A stretch of DNA of 45,743 nt from a bacterium (GCA_020057555.1 JAGVFR010000014.1:1-45743), one strand, 5' to 3'. Shown: positions 26,459 through 35,862, numbered from the stretch's first letter. Program-made: numbers and translations. Notes: generated from the sequence alone by a model not told the origin.

Positions 26459-27652
26459 ATGTCCATCCAAACATCTCACAAACGCTCTTTTGCTCATCTT
26501 TCAGCACTTCCGACTTTGGCTTCAAATCGAATGATCGCGTTTATAGGCTCGAGCATTGTTGGAGTTTTCCTTCCAATTTATATTTTTGAATTTTTTGGTC
26601 TTTCAATTACACACGTTTTAGCTTGGTTTGCGATTAACTTTGCGTTTAAACTTCCATTCTACGTTCCGGCTGCCAAAATATTTTCACGCGCAGGACTTGT
26701 TGTGAGTATGGTTATAGGGACTATTGGACTCGTGATCTTTTATTGGATGTTTTTTTTGCTCGATCACGGAAGTTCGATAAATCCATTTGTTTTGATGGCA
26801 ATCGGAATCGTAGGACTCATGCTTGATGGTGTTTTTTATTGGTCGCCGTATCACATTGATTTTGCAAAATTTTCAGACGCGAATCACAGAGGCAAACAAC
26901 TTGGAATATATTATGGTTTGCAAGAAGCGGTTAGCATTCTCACTCCACTTATAGCTGCGTTTATTTTGATGCGTTTTGGTTATGAAATGAATTTTTTTGT
27001 CGGACTACTACTCACAACAGCTTCAATTATTCCACTTTTTTTCGTTTCAAAATATAAAGTGACTTATGAATTTGGTTACTTTGAAAGTTTTCGAAAACTT
27101 TTTTCAAAAAAATATATTGCAATGACGCTTTCAATGGCGGCACTTGGAGCTGAAAATATTGTCGGCGTTATTGTTTGGCCGATTTTTTTGTTTTCCGTTT
27201 TTAACGGAAATTATTTAGAAGTCGGTTTTGTAACAGCCGTGATCGTTGTGATTAGTATGATTGTTGAATTGATCGTTGGTCGCCAAATTGATCATTTGAC
27301 AGCGCAAAAAATGTTGAAATTTGGTTCGTGGATTTATGCGCTTGGATGGATTGCAAAAGGATTTGTTCAAACAATCACAGGAGTTTTTGCGGCTTCAACT
27401 TTTCACAGTTTTGGTTCGATTATGATGCGCATGCCGCTTGATACAATGAGCTATCAGCAAGCGGCCGACTCCGGACATTACATTGACGAATTTACTGTTT
27501 TGCGAGAGATGGCAATCGGAATTGGAAGAGTTGCGATTTTAGTTCTGTTGATTCCGGTCACGATGAATTTTTCAATCGGTTCAGCATTTTTTATCGCGGC
27601 CCTTGTTTCACTTGGTGTGAATTGGCTCGCGCAATATAAAACGCAAGAATAA
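26459..27652 (+). CDS. Major facilitator superfamily-like transporter
   Basis: About 12 hydrophobic segments, 397 aa; central NHRGKQLGIYYGLQEAV loop. Confidence 0.8.
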   Translation: MSIQTSHKRSFAHLSALPTLASNRMIAFIGSSIVGVFLPIYIFEFFGLSITHVLAWFAINFAFKLPFYVPAAKIFSRAGLVVSMVIGTIGLVIFYWMFFLLDHGSSINPFVLMAIGIVGLMLDGVFYWSPYHIDFAKFSDANHRGKQLGIYYGLQEAVSILTPLIAAFILMRFGYEMNFFVGLLLTTASIIPLFFVSKYKVTYEFGYFESFRKLFSKKYIAMTLSMAALGAENIVGVIVWPIFLFSVFNGNYLEVGFVTAVIVVISMIVELIVGRQIDHLTAQKMLKFGSWIYALGWIAKGFVQTITGVFAASTFHSFGSIMMRMPLDTMSYQQAADSGHYIDEFTVLREMAIGIGRVAILVLLIPVTMNFSIGSAFFIAALVSLGVNWLAQYKTQE

Positions 27653-27690
27653 AAAATACTGCTTTCGACTTGGCTCAGGCAGTATTTTTT
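27651..27690. terminator. Bidirectional intrinsic terminator between convergent MFS and DsbA-like genes
   Basis: AAAAAATACTGC-TTTCGACTTGGCTCAG-GCAGTATTTTTT, 12-bp perfect stem. Confidence 0.85.
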
Positions 27691-27695
27691 GGTTC

Positions 27696-28445
27696 TTATT
27701 TTGCAAGTAGTTGGTCAATCGCGGAAGAGACAGAACTGTATGGGAGGGCGCCTTTTATCGGAATTGCATTTCCATCTTGGTCAATAATGAACGATCCGGG
27801 TGTTCCAGTGACTCCAGCTGCTACCCCTCCTTGATATTGTGATTCGATTTTATCGCTGTATTTTGAGTTATCGTAGCAAGTCTGCCATTGGCTTACGTTT
27901 AACCCAAGTTCTGTTGCAAGTTGTTTGTAGTAATCACTACTAAGTGATTCCTGATTTTCAAACAATTTATCCGCATACTCCCAAAATTTGTTTTGTTCTG
28001 CAGCGCACTCGGCTGCGTTAGCCGCTGGCAAAGCTTCTGGATGGAACGAAAGCGGATAATGTCGCAAAATCCATCTAACTTTTCCATTATAGTCTGTCAT
28101 GACTTGTTGCATTGTTGGATGAAAACGACTGCAGAACGGACATTCAAAATCCGAATACTCAATAACTGTGATTGGAGCGTTTTTATCTCCTCGAACATGA
28201 TCAGAGTCGTTTACGACAGGAACAGCTTCTGGAGTCGGCACTGTACCATCATCTGCAACAACAAGATCTGTGTTGGTATCCGTAGGAACATCACCATTGT
28301 TTGCCAGCCCAAGTGAACACGAGCCTTTTAGTACACAATTTCCCAAAATAATAAACCCAAGCGTTCCAAGAACGAGAATTGCTGTGATAAAACCTACCCA
28401 AAAAGAGGTTTTGGATGGAAGAGAGTCGAAGAATGAGTTTGGCAT
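27696..28445 (-). CDS. DsbA-family thiol:disulfide oxidoreductase, membrane anchored
   Basis: N-terminal TM; ITVIEYSDFECPFCSRFHPTMQQV (CPFC), RHYPLSFHPEALPAANAAECAAEQNKFWEY, GVTGTPGSFII. Confidence 0.93.
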   Translation of the reverse strand: MPNSFFDSLPSKTSFWVGFITAILVLGTLGFIILGNCVLKGSCSLGLANNGDVPTDTNTDLVVADDGTVPTPEAVPVVNDSDHVRGDKNAPITVIEYSDFECPFCSRFHPTMQQVMTDYNGKVRWILRHYPLSFHPEALPAANAAECAAEQNKFWEYADKLFENQESLSSDYYKQLATELGLNVSQWQTCYDNSKYSDKIESQYQGGVAAGVTGTPGSFIIDQDGNAIPIKGALPYSSVSSAIDQLLAK

Positions 28446-28555
28446 AAATTAGAAGTAAGAATAAAGAAGCGAGAAGTTAGAGAAGTTTAGTAAACGTATA
28501 CTAGCACAAATAGTAAAGATGAGGAAAGGATGAAAGTGTCGTATAATTAATTTGT

Positions 28556-29479
28556 ATGAAATTGCTTGATTCACTTATTACGGATTTTCTTGAATATCTT
28601 GAAGTTGAGAGAGGACGTTCAGAAAGAACGATTCGTAATTATGATTTTTATTTGAAACGATTTTCAAAATGGGCTGGGAATCCGACTCCCAAAAAAATTA
28701 CTCGTGACACAATTCATAGATATCGTCTTTGGCTGAATCGTTTAACAGAAGGTCGTGAAGGTGAAACTTTGAAAAAAAGTACGCAGAATTATCATCTCAT
28801 CGCGCTTCGATCTTTTTTGAAATATCTGGCTCGTCAGGATATTTTATCCATTCCGCCAGAGCAGATTGAACTTGCCAAACAATCAAAACGAACGGTTGAA
28901 TTTTTGGAAGCTGAAGAATTAAATCGTTTGCTTTCGGTTGCGAAAAAGAAAGCTATTGGAATTATTGGAATGCGCGATTTTGCGATTTTGGAACTTTTAT
29001 TTGCAACTGGTATGCGCGTTAGCGAACTTGCAAATTTGAAAATTGAACAAGTGAATTTGAAACGTGATGAATTTACTGTTCGCGGTAAAGGCGACAAACC
29101 ACGAGTTGTTTTTTTGTCTGATTCAGCAAAAGAAGCTTTGAAATCCTATCTTGCAAAACGTCATGACACTTCCCCGTTTATGTTTGTGTCTCATGATCGC
29201 GCGAAAGCCGGACGAAAAAATACTGGACCGATCACATCTCGTTCGATTCAAAGAATTGTTGAGAGAGATGCCACAGAAGCAGGTATTACAAAAAAAATAA
29301 CACCACATACACTGCGACACACGTTCGCAACTGATTTGTTGTTGTCTGGCGCTGACATTCGATCTGTTCAATCAATGCTTGGACATGAATCAATTACAAC
29401 AACACAGGTTTACACGCATATTACGAACAAACAAATGAAAGAAGTGCACAAAAAGTTTCACGGACAGAATCGAGAATAA
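28556..29479 (+). CDS. Tyrosine recombinase, XerC/XerD family
   Basis: ATGMRVSELANLKIEQVNL...TPHTLRHTFATDLLLSGADIRSVQSMLGHESITTTQVYTHI (R..K..HxxR..H..Y). Confidence 0.95.
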   Translation: MKLLDSLITDFLEYLEVERGRSERTIRNYDFYLKRFSKWAGNPTPKKITRDTIHRYRLWLNRLTEGREGETLKKSTQNYHLIALRSFLKYLARQDILSIPPEQIELAKQSKRTVEFLEAEELNRLLSVAKKKAIGIIGMRDFAILELLFATGMRVSELANLKIEQVNLKRDEFTVRGKGDKPRVVFLSDSAKEALKSYLAKRHDTSPFMFVSHDRAKAGRKNTGPITSRSIQRIVERDATEAGITKKITPHTLRHTFATDLLLSGADIRSVQSMLGHESITTTQVYTHITNKQMKEVHKKFHGQNRE

Positions 29480-29501
29480 AAAAAGATAAAACTATTAACA
29501 T

Positions 29502-29530
29502 AAAAACCCCAGAACAAGTCTGAGGTTTTT
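29502..29530 (+). terminator. Intrinsic terminator after the recombinase gene
   Basis: AAAAACCCCAGA-ACAAG-TCTGAGGTTTTT. Confidence 0.8.
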
Positions 29531-29533
29531 ATG

Positions 29534-29609
29534 TGGGGCGACCACCGGGAATTGAACCCGGATCAGGAGAGCCACAATCTCCTGTGTTAACCGTTACACC
29601 ATGGCCGCC
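29534..29609 (-). tRNA. tRNA-His(GTG)
   Basis: Encoded G-1, acceptor GCGGCCA/TGGTCGC, anticodon loop TTGTGGC, T-arm CCGGGTTCAATTCCCGG, C73 and encoded CCA. Confidence 0.95.
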
Positions 29610-29656
29610 ATGCAACAGAAAAATAACAATAAAAACCTGAAAGGTCAAAAGCTATT

Positions 29657-29734
29657 CTGGTGGCCCGGGGGGGACTTGAACCCTCAACCTTGAGTTTAGA
29701 ACACTCCTGCTCTATCCAGTTGAGCTACCGGGCC
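29657..29734 (-). tRNA. tRNA-Arg(TCT)
   Basis: Acceptor GGCCCGG/CCGGGCC, anticodon loop GTTCTAA, T-loop TTCAAGT, encoded CCA. Confidence 0.94.
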
Positions 29735-29892
29735 GCGCAAGCAGTGTAATCTATCTTAACTTTTTTGTTGAGTCAATCCCAACATTGACATATCCTTTTT
29801 CTTCAGGCACACTATCGGTCGCCTGCTCATCGGAAAGTACCGGTGAGGTGCAACTAGACAGCCCAAACAGGGCAAAACGGAAAGAGGGTTCA

Positions 29893-30942
29893 ATGAATCA
29901 GGGCCAGGTTCTGGAAAGAGCGATCAACTTCAAGTGGGATTGGGGCACGATCACGCTGAAGAGCGCGGTTGGCCCCCAGAAGCAGATCGCCGAGCTGGCC
30001 AAGCAGTTGATCATGCAGGGGTTGCCCCCGGCAGGGATCATCTGTTTTGGAATCAGCAAGACAGGGGTAGACTCGCACCTGGTATACATCGAGCCAACTG
30101 ACAGGATCAGCACTGCGGCAGACATTGCCGCCATGTGCGGAATCTTTTCAAAGGCAGAAGTATTCGGGTTTCTTCTCGGAGATCATAACTACGCGTCGTT
30201 TTTCTCGAGCATGGAAAACGGCGTCATGATCTCTGTCTGGGACAAAGGCTTCAAGACAGACAAGTATTCCGATATCACCTACAAGAGTTTTTGCGATGCC
30301 ATCTTTGATGAGGATGGCAAAGTGAGAGGCTCGGATTCGACCACACTTCTACTTCTTTCTCGTCAGGGCGAACGCATTCTGTGCGCAAACCTCAATGGCG
30401 GCATGGATCAGATCACAGAGATCATGTCTCCGGTCAACCTCGGATTCCCGACCTTTGGCGTGGTTGCTCGCAAGATCATTCTCACAGCGCAGATGGACAA
30501 CAATCAGGTCTACGCAATCAGCGTGAACAAGATCATCCAGACTATCAAAACAGGTGATCTCCCAAGATGGGAAGTGCGGTCACTTCTCGTCGACCAAGTC
30601 GAGGACATTTCTTTGCCCGTTGACGAGTCTGGTACAACAGTGGTCATCACTGCTGTAAAATACGGCAGACGACTTCTTTTTCCGGCCGTTGTTTTGCCAG
30701 ATTTGACAAATGGTCTTCGGATCACTCTGTGCATCGGTCATTCTGTGACCGAGATCCAGAGGACTGATCCTGCCCCACAGCGCATCGATGTCGCGGCCAA
30801 TTTCGTGGTTGCCAGACAGAACAACGGCGGGCCCAATCGTCTGCACATTACGACGATTGAAAAGTATGCGACAGGAAACGCTTCGTTCATCGCAATGATC
30901 GATCGCGCAACCTCTGGCGACTTTTCAAGAGCAATAGCCTAG
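29893..30942 (+). CDS. Hypothetical protein (349 aa), GC-richer than its neighbours
   Basis: Start at ATG 29893 preferred because of the AAAGAGGG Shine-Dalgarno; ends before a strong terminator. Confidence 0.75.
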   Translation: MNQGQVLERAINFKWDWGTITLKSAVGPQKQIAELAKQLIMQGLPPAGIICFGISKTGVDSHLVYIEPTDRISTAADIAAMCGIFSKAEVFGFLLGDHNYASFFSSMENGVMISVWDKGFKTDKYSDITYKSFCDAIFDEDGKVRGSDSTTLLLLSRQGERILCANLNGGMDQITEIMSPVNLGFPTFGVVARKIILTAQMDNNQVYAISVNKIIQTIKTGDLPRWEVRSLLVDQVEDISLPVDESGTTVVITAVKYGRRLLFPAVVLPDLTNGLRITLCIGHSVTEIQRTDPAPQRIDVAANFVVARQNNGGPNRLHITTIEKYATGNASFIAMIDRATSGDFSRAIA

Positions 30943-30971
30943 TCGTGATCGCAGTCTGACGTTCTCACTTG

Positions 30972-31003
30972 CCGCCCTTGGATTTATTCAGGGCGGTTTT
31001 TTA
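30972..31003 (+). terminator. Intrinsic terminator
   Basis: CCGCCCT-TGGATTTATTC-AGGGCGGTTTTTT. Confidence 0.9.
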
Positions 31004-31045
31004 TTTTCAAGAAAAAGCTCCCGAGGTTGGGGAGCAGGTGTCGGT

Positions 31046-31390
31046 TCACAGCCAACCGACAAATAGCAATGCGGCGATCACTGCGAAGTGGCACAACTGG
31101 TCAGCCCAAATGGTCTTTATCACCTTCATGCGTGCCGAGAGCGTATCTATCAGCACATGTGTTGCGAAGATGACAAGTGCGAACAAGACGCTTGGGACCA
31201 GTGGTGTGCGACCGTCAAGCAGTGCGAGCAAGGCCGCGAACGGAGCTGTGTATGTCGCGCTGTGGTAGATCAGTACTTCGACGTTTTTTCCTTTCTCCAT
31301 TGCCATCCACGCACTCTGAAAAGCGAAGTCCCCGATGAAGTGCGCGCACAAGTACAGGATCGAAAGGTTGAACAGGGTCAGAGCGATCAT
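31046..31390 (-). CDS. DUF3307-like small membrane protein
   Basis: LCAHFIGDFAFQSAWMAMEKGKN...YHSATYTAPFAALL...FATHVLIDTLSA...WADQLCHFAVIAALL resembles DUF3307; GGAGG Shine-Dalgarno. Confidence 0.75.
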   Translation of the reverse strand: MIALTLFNLSILYLCAHFIGDFAFQSAWMAMEKGKNVEVLIYHSATYTAPFAALLALLDGRTPLVPSVLFALVIFATHVLIDTLSARMKVIKTIWADQLCHFAVIAALLFVGWL

Positions 31391-31514
31391 GACACACCTC
31401 CTTCTTCTGTTGTCTAATGAGAGAGTAATTCATAGTGAAAATATTCCAATAGAATGTGTCCTATTTTTCGACAACACTTCCTCTTTTAAAAAAAACGATC
31501 TATTGTGATTATAT

Positions 31515-32276
31515 ATGCGTATGAAATATCCGCCGGATCTCATAAAGGGACTTGGCGCGTACGGACTTGACGAAAAAGAAGTCAAAGTATATTTGGCTGG
31601 ACTTGAACTTGGATCTTCAACGGTTCTTGGTCTTTCAAGACGGACAGAATTGCCACGCACGACTTTATATCCAATTTTGGATAGATTGGTTCGACACGAA
31701 GTTTTTCGTTTAGGCAAAGAGAAAAAAACAACAGTTTATATTGCGGAACCTCCTGACACTCTTGAAATGGTGATGAGAGAACGAGGAAAATTATTTTCAA
31801 AAACAATGCCTTTGCTTCAAATGTTAAAAGATACAGTTGAAGAAGGGCCAGGGATTACAATTTATGAAGGCACTGACGGATTCAAACGAATGTGGAAACA
31901 ACTCTTTCAATCTGGGGTAAAAGAATATCGGTTAATTACAACAGGGGTTGGACTTCTTGATTATGTAAAAGAGCGTTACATTGTTAAACGCATTATCGCA
32001 GAAAGAATTAAACGCGGAATTAAGAGCCGTCAGCTTATTCCTGTTTGTCGTGATGCAAAAAAGATTGTTGAAAAAGATAAAGAAGAATTGCGCGAATCAC
32101 GTTTTCTTCCAGAAGGTACTGTTCTTCCTGCTACCATTATTACTTTTGCAGGAAATATTGCTTTCATAACAACACGAAAAGAAAATACAATGATTATTTT
32201 GGCATCTGGAGACATTGCTCGTAGTTACGAAACTCTGTTTGACTTGATTTGGGACAGGGCGGAAAGACCATGTTAA
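31515..32276 (+). CDS. TrmB-family transcriptional regulator
   Basis: LGAYGLDEKEVKVYLAGLELGSSTVLGLSRRTELPRTTLYPILDRLVRHEVF winged helix. Confidence 0.88.
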   Translation: MRMKYPPDLIKGLGAYGLDEKEVKVYLAGLELGSSTVLGLSRRTELPRTTLYPILDRLVRHEVFRLGKEKKTTVYIAEPPDTLEMVMRERGKLFSKTMPLLQMLKDTVEEGPGITIYEGTDGFKRMWKQLFQSGVKEYRLITTGVGLLDYVKERYIVKRIIAERIKRGIKSRQLIPVCRDAKKIVEKDKEELRESRFLPEGTVLPATIITFAGNIAFITTRKENTMIILASGDIARSYETLFDLIWDRAERPC

Positions 32277-32285
32277 ACTGTGGCC

Positions 32286-34880
32286 ATGTCCAAATCTTCC
32301 AAAACGTTTTTGGTTCTTGATGGCAATGCCCTTCTTCATCGGGCGTGGCATGCTATACCACCGCTTACAACAAAAGACGGTTTGGTTGTGAATGCCGCGT
32401 ATGGTTTTTCAATGGTTTTGGAAAAAATGCGTGAGCGATTCAAACCAGACTACATGGCAGTTGCATGGGATTTGCCTGGCAAAACATTTAGGCATGAAAA
32501 ATACGAGGCCTATAAAGCAACACGCAAAAAAAAGGAACAAGAACTTTACGATCAAATTCCGATCATTCAAGACATTTTGAAGACTTTTCACATTCCGTCG
32601 CTTTCGGCTGTTGGTTTTGAAGCTGATGATATTATTGGAACTCTTGCCAGCGCTGCAGAGAAAATAAATCTTGAAACTTTGATTGTTACTGGGGACTTGG
32701 ATTCACTTCAACTTGTAAACCCTCACATAAAGGTCGTTTTTTTTCAAAAAGGAATTTCAGAAACAAAAATTTACGATGAAAAAGCTGTTGAAGAACGTTA
32801 CAATTTGAAGCCAGAACAGATGATTGATTACAAAGCGCTCCGTGGCGATCCGTCTGATAATTTACCTGGCGTTGTCGGGATTGGTGAGAAAACAGCGACT
32901 GAATTGCTCAAAGCGTACAAAACAATTGTTGGAATTTTTTCTGCTCTTGAAAGCGGGGAGATTGAAGAGAAAATTGCAAAAAAATTGCGCGGAAAAGAAC
33001 AACAAGCAAAAGAAATGAGAGAATTGGTTTCTGTTGTTTGTGATGTAAAAACAGATTTTAGTTTTTCTTCAGCGCAAACAAAAGAGCCTGATTGGGATGC
33101 TGTTCGTGAGATTTATCGGCGTTTGGAGTTTAGGACTTTACTAAAGAAACATGGAGAGGAACAACAGAAGGAACAGCAGGGTGGGCAGCAGAAAAAACAG
33201 CAGGGAGGGAAAATACTAATTTTGCGCGATGAAACAGAGATCAAAAAAGTTTTGGGTGAAATGAATGGGCACATCGGTGTTTTGATCGCAGAACAGCAAG
33301 CTGATCTTTTTGGATCAACTCAAGCCGCGATCGCTGTGTCTGATGGAAATACAACAATCGTTGTTCCGAATCCAGCACAAAAACATTTTATCGAAATTAA
33401 AAAAGTCGTTGAAAATTCTTTTGTTATTACACACGATCTAAAACATCTGATGCATCAGACAGGTTGGGTCATTTCACAGTCGTTTGACACCATGATTGCT
33501 ACATATCTTTTGAATTCTGGTTCGCGCGCGCAAGGTTTATCTGATGATTTACCAAATTCGTATGCAACACAAAAAGATTATGAACGTCTTGGGCGATTTG
33601 TTGCAACGTTTTCAAAACTTGCAGAACAATTAGGACAAAAATTAAAGAGTATAGATGTTTTTCAAATTTTTGAAGAAATGGAAATGCCGCTTCTTCCTAT
33701 TTTACACAAAATGGAAACCGCGGGGATATTACTTGATATAGGCGCGCTTGAGATATTTGCTAAAAATTTGGAAAAGCGATTAGTAGAGCTTGAGAAAAAA
33801 ATTCACTCACTCGCGGAGGTTGATTTTAATGTTCAATCCCCTCTTCAACTTGCGGAAATTTTGTTTGAGAAGTTGAGATTACCGACAAAAGGAATCAAAA
33901 AAACAAAATCTGGATATTCAACAGCCGCATCTGAACTTGAAAAGCTTTGGGATACTCACGAGATTATTCCACTTATCAGTGAACATCGTGAACTTGCGAA
34001 ATTACAATCAACGTATGTTGAAGCTCTTCCAAAATTGGTTGATAAAGAGGGCAGAGTTCACACAACTTACAATCAAACTGTAACTGCGACGGGCCGTTTA
34101 TCGTCTTCTGAACCGAATTTGCAAAACATTCCGATCAAAACAGAACTTGGACGTGAAATTCGTCGAGCGTTTATAGCTCCGAAAGGAAAAGTTTTGATCG
34201 CGGCTGATTATTCGCAGATCGAACTTCGACTCGCGGCAATTATTGCCAAAGATAAGCCGTTCATTGAAGCGTTCAAGCAAGGCGCTGACATTCACACACG
34301 AACAGCCTCGGAAGTTTGGGAAATTGACGAGGCTCAAGTCACAAAAGAACAGCGTCGAGCCGCCAAAGCAATCAATTTCGGAATTCTTTACGGCATGGGG
34401 CCTCATTCACTCTCACGATCAACCAATTTGTCGTTTTCAGAAGCCAAAATTTTTATTGATCGTTATTTTGAAATTCATCACGCGATTCAGACGTATCTTG
34501 ATGAAACAAAAACCAAAGCTCATGCTGATGGATTTGTCGAAACAATGTTTGGCCGCCGTCGCTATTTTCCAGAAATCAATTCCGGAGTTCCAATGCTTGT
34601 TGCCGCGGCCGAAAGAATGGCTATCAATATGCCAATTCAAGGAACAGCGGCTGATATTATGAAAAAAGCAATGCTTGCAGTGGACGGATGGCTCAAACAG
34701 AGTAAGTTGCCAGCAATAATGCTTATGCAAGTTCACGATGAATTGGTTTTTGAAGCTGAACGCGATGTTGCGGATCAAGTTGCGCGTGGTGTAAAAGAAA
34801 TGATGGAAAGCGTTGCTTCATTTGAAGTCCAGCTTGTTGTAGAAATTGAAGTAGGTCCAAATTGGGGAGAGATGAAATAA
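32286..34880 (+). CDS. polA: DNA polymerase I with 5' nuclease, degenerate 3' exonuclease and polymerase domains
   Basis: GDPSDNLPGVVGIGEKTATELL; TATGRLSSSEPNLQNIPIKTELGREIRRAF; ADYSQIELR; MQVHDELVFE. Confidence 0.96.
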   Translation: MSKSSKTFLVLDGNALLHRAWHAIPPLTTKDGLVVNAAYGFSMVLEKMRERFKPDYMAVAWDLPGKTFRHEKYEAYKATRKKKEQELYDQIPIIQDILKTFHIPSLSAVGFEADDIIGTLASAAEKINLETLIVTGDLDSLQLVNPHIKVVFFQKGISETKIYDEKAVEERYNLKPEQMIDYKALRGDPSDNLPGVVGIGEKTATELLKAYKTIVGIFSALESGEIEEKIAKKLRGKEQQAKEMRELVSVVCDVKTDFSFSSAQTKEPDWDAVREIYRRLEFRTLLKKHGEEQQKEQQGGQQKKQQGGKILILRDETEIKKVLGEMNGHIGVLIAEQQADLFGSTQAAIAVSDGNTTIVVPNPAQKHFIEIKKVVENSFVITHDLKHLMHQTGWVISQSFDTMIATYLLNSGSRAQGLSDDLPNSYATQKDYERLGRFVATFSKLAEQLGQKLKSIDVFQIFEEMEMPLLPILHKMETAGILLDIGALEIFAKNLEKRLVELEKKIHSLAEVDFNVQSPLQLAEILFEKLRLPTKGIKKTKSGYSTAASELEKLWDTHEIIPLISEHRELAKLQSTYVEALPKLVDKEGRVHTTYNQTVTATGRLSSSEPNLQNIPIKTELGREIRRAFIAPKGKVLIAADYSQIELRLAAIIAKDKPFIEAFKQGADIHTRTASEVWEIDEAQVTKEQRRAAKAINFGILYGMGPHSLSRSTNLSFSEAKIFIDRYFEIHHAIQTYLDETKTKAHADGFVETMFGRRRYFPEINSGVPMLVAAAERMAINMPIQGTAADIMKKAMLAVDGWLKQSKLPAIMLMQVHDELVFEAERDVADQVARGVKEMMESVASFEVQLVVEIEVGPNWGEMK

Positions 34881-34881
34881 T

Positions 34882-35862
34882 ATGCTCATCCTTGTTTACG
34901 GCGAAGACGCGTTTCGCGTTGCGGAAAAAGTTCGACAACTGAAAGACGCGTTTCAAAAAAAATACGATCCAACCGGATACAATACGGTTGATTTTCCGCC
35001 TGATGATTCACACAAGCTTGAAGCATCAGAAGTTTTACAATCAATGTGCTCTTTTCCGTTCCTAGGTTCACGTCGAATGGTGCTTGTCAATGGGTTATTT
35101 TCTTTTTTGAAAAAAGCAGATGAAAAAATTTGGCTTGAAGGTTTTGGTCGAATGCCAGATTCGAGCATTGTTATTCTTTGGGAAGTTATTGAAAAAGCCA
35201 ATGTTGAAAAAAAGTCGTGGGTTAAAGAACTTTCTAAAACTGCTGAAGTTCATTCGTATCCATTCCCTGTGCTTTCTGGTATTGCACTGACAAAATGGAT
35301 TTCAGATCGTGTGAAAACATTTAGTGGATCGATCGAACCGACTGCTCTTTCAGCGATTATTGAAAGAGTTGGAAGTGACTTGTGGCAAATGTCACATGAG
35401 ATTGAAAAGTTGATTGCATTCAGTCACGGCAAGGCTATCACAAAAGAAATGGTTGATGATTTAGTGCACGCAACATTTGAAGGAAAGATTTTTGAGCTCA
35501 TGGATTCGATTTCTAAAAAACAAACATCGCGCGCGATTCGTTTGCTTGAAGAAGAACGTTCTGCTGGCTCGGACGATCATTATCTTCTGACTATGCTTGG
35601 ACGACAGGTTCGGATTTTGCTTGGAGCTCGCGCACTGCTTGATCAAGATTCGCGAGTTTCAAAACAAAAAGTTGCTGAAGAGCTCGATGTTCATCCATTT
35701 GTCGCGCAAAAATCTTTGGAGCAAGCGCGATTATTTTCATTTGATGATTTGAGAAAAGCTCACGATCTTTTATTTGAATATGATTTGAAAATAAAAACCG
35801 GCAGGATTTCTGCCGATCTTGCAACTGATCTTGTTACAGACCATTTGCTTACGAAATTTTGA
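34882..35862 (+). CDS. holA: DNA polymerase III delta subunit
   Basis: Length and domain organisation of HolA, AFRVAEKVRQLKDAF..., VEELDVHPFVAQKSLEQARLFSFDDL; adjacent convergent rpsT, a common neighbour. Confidence 0.9.
   Translation: MLILVYGEDAFRVAEKVRQLKDAFQKKYDPTGYNTVDFPPDDSHKLEASEVLQSMCSFPFLGSRRMVLVNGLFSFLKKADEKIWLEGFGRMPDSSIVILWEVIEKANVEKKSWVKELSKTAEVHSYPFPVLSGIALTKWISDRVKTFSGSIEPTALSAIIERVGSDLWQMSHEIEKLIAFSHGKAITKEMVDDLVHATFEGKIFELMDSISKKQTSRAIRLLEEERSAGSDDHYLLTMLGRQVRILLGARALLDQDSRVSKQKVAEELDVHPFVAQKSLEQARLFSFDDLRKAHDLLFEYDLKIKTGRISADLATDLVTDHLLTKF

Noticed and set aside
26404-26589. ORF MSVKEILTSNKYHCC... at the MFS start
   Set aside because: Overlaps the MITE-like element and the real MFS frame; no support as a gene.
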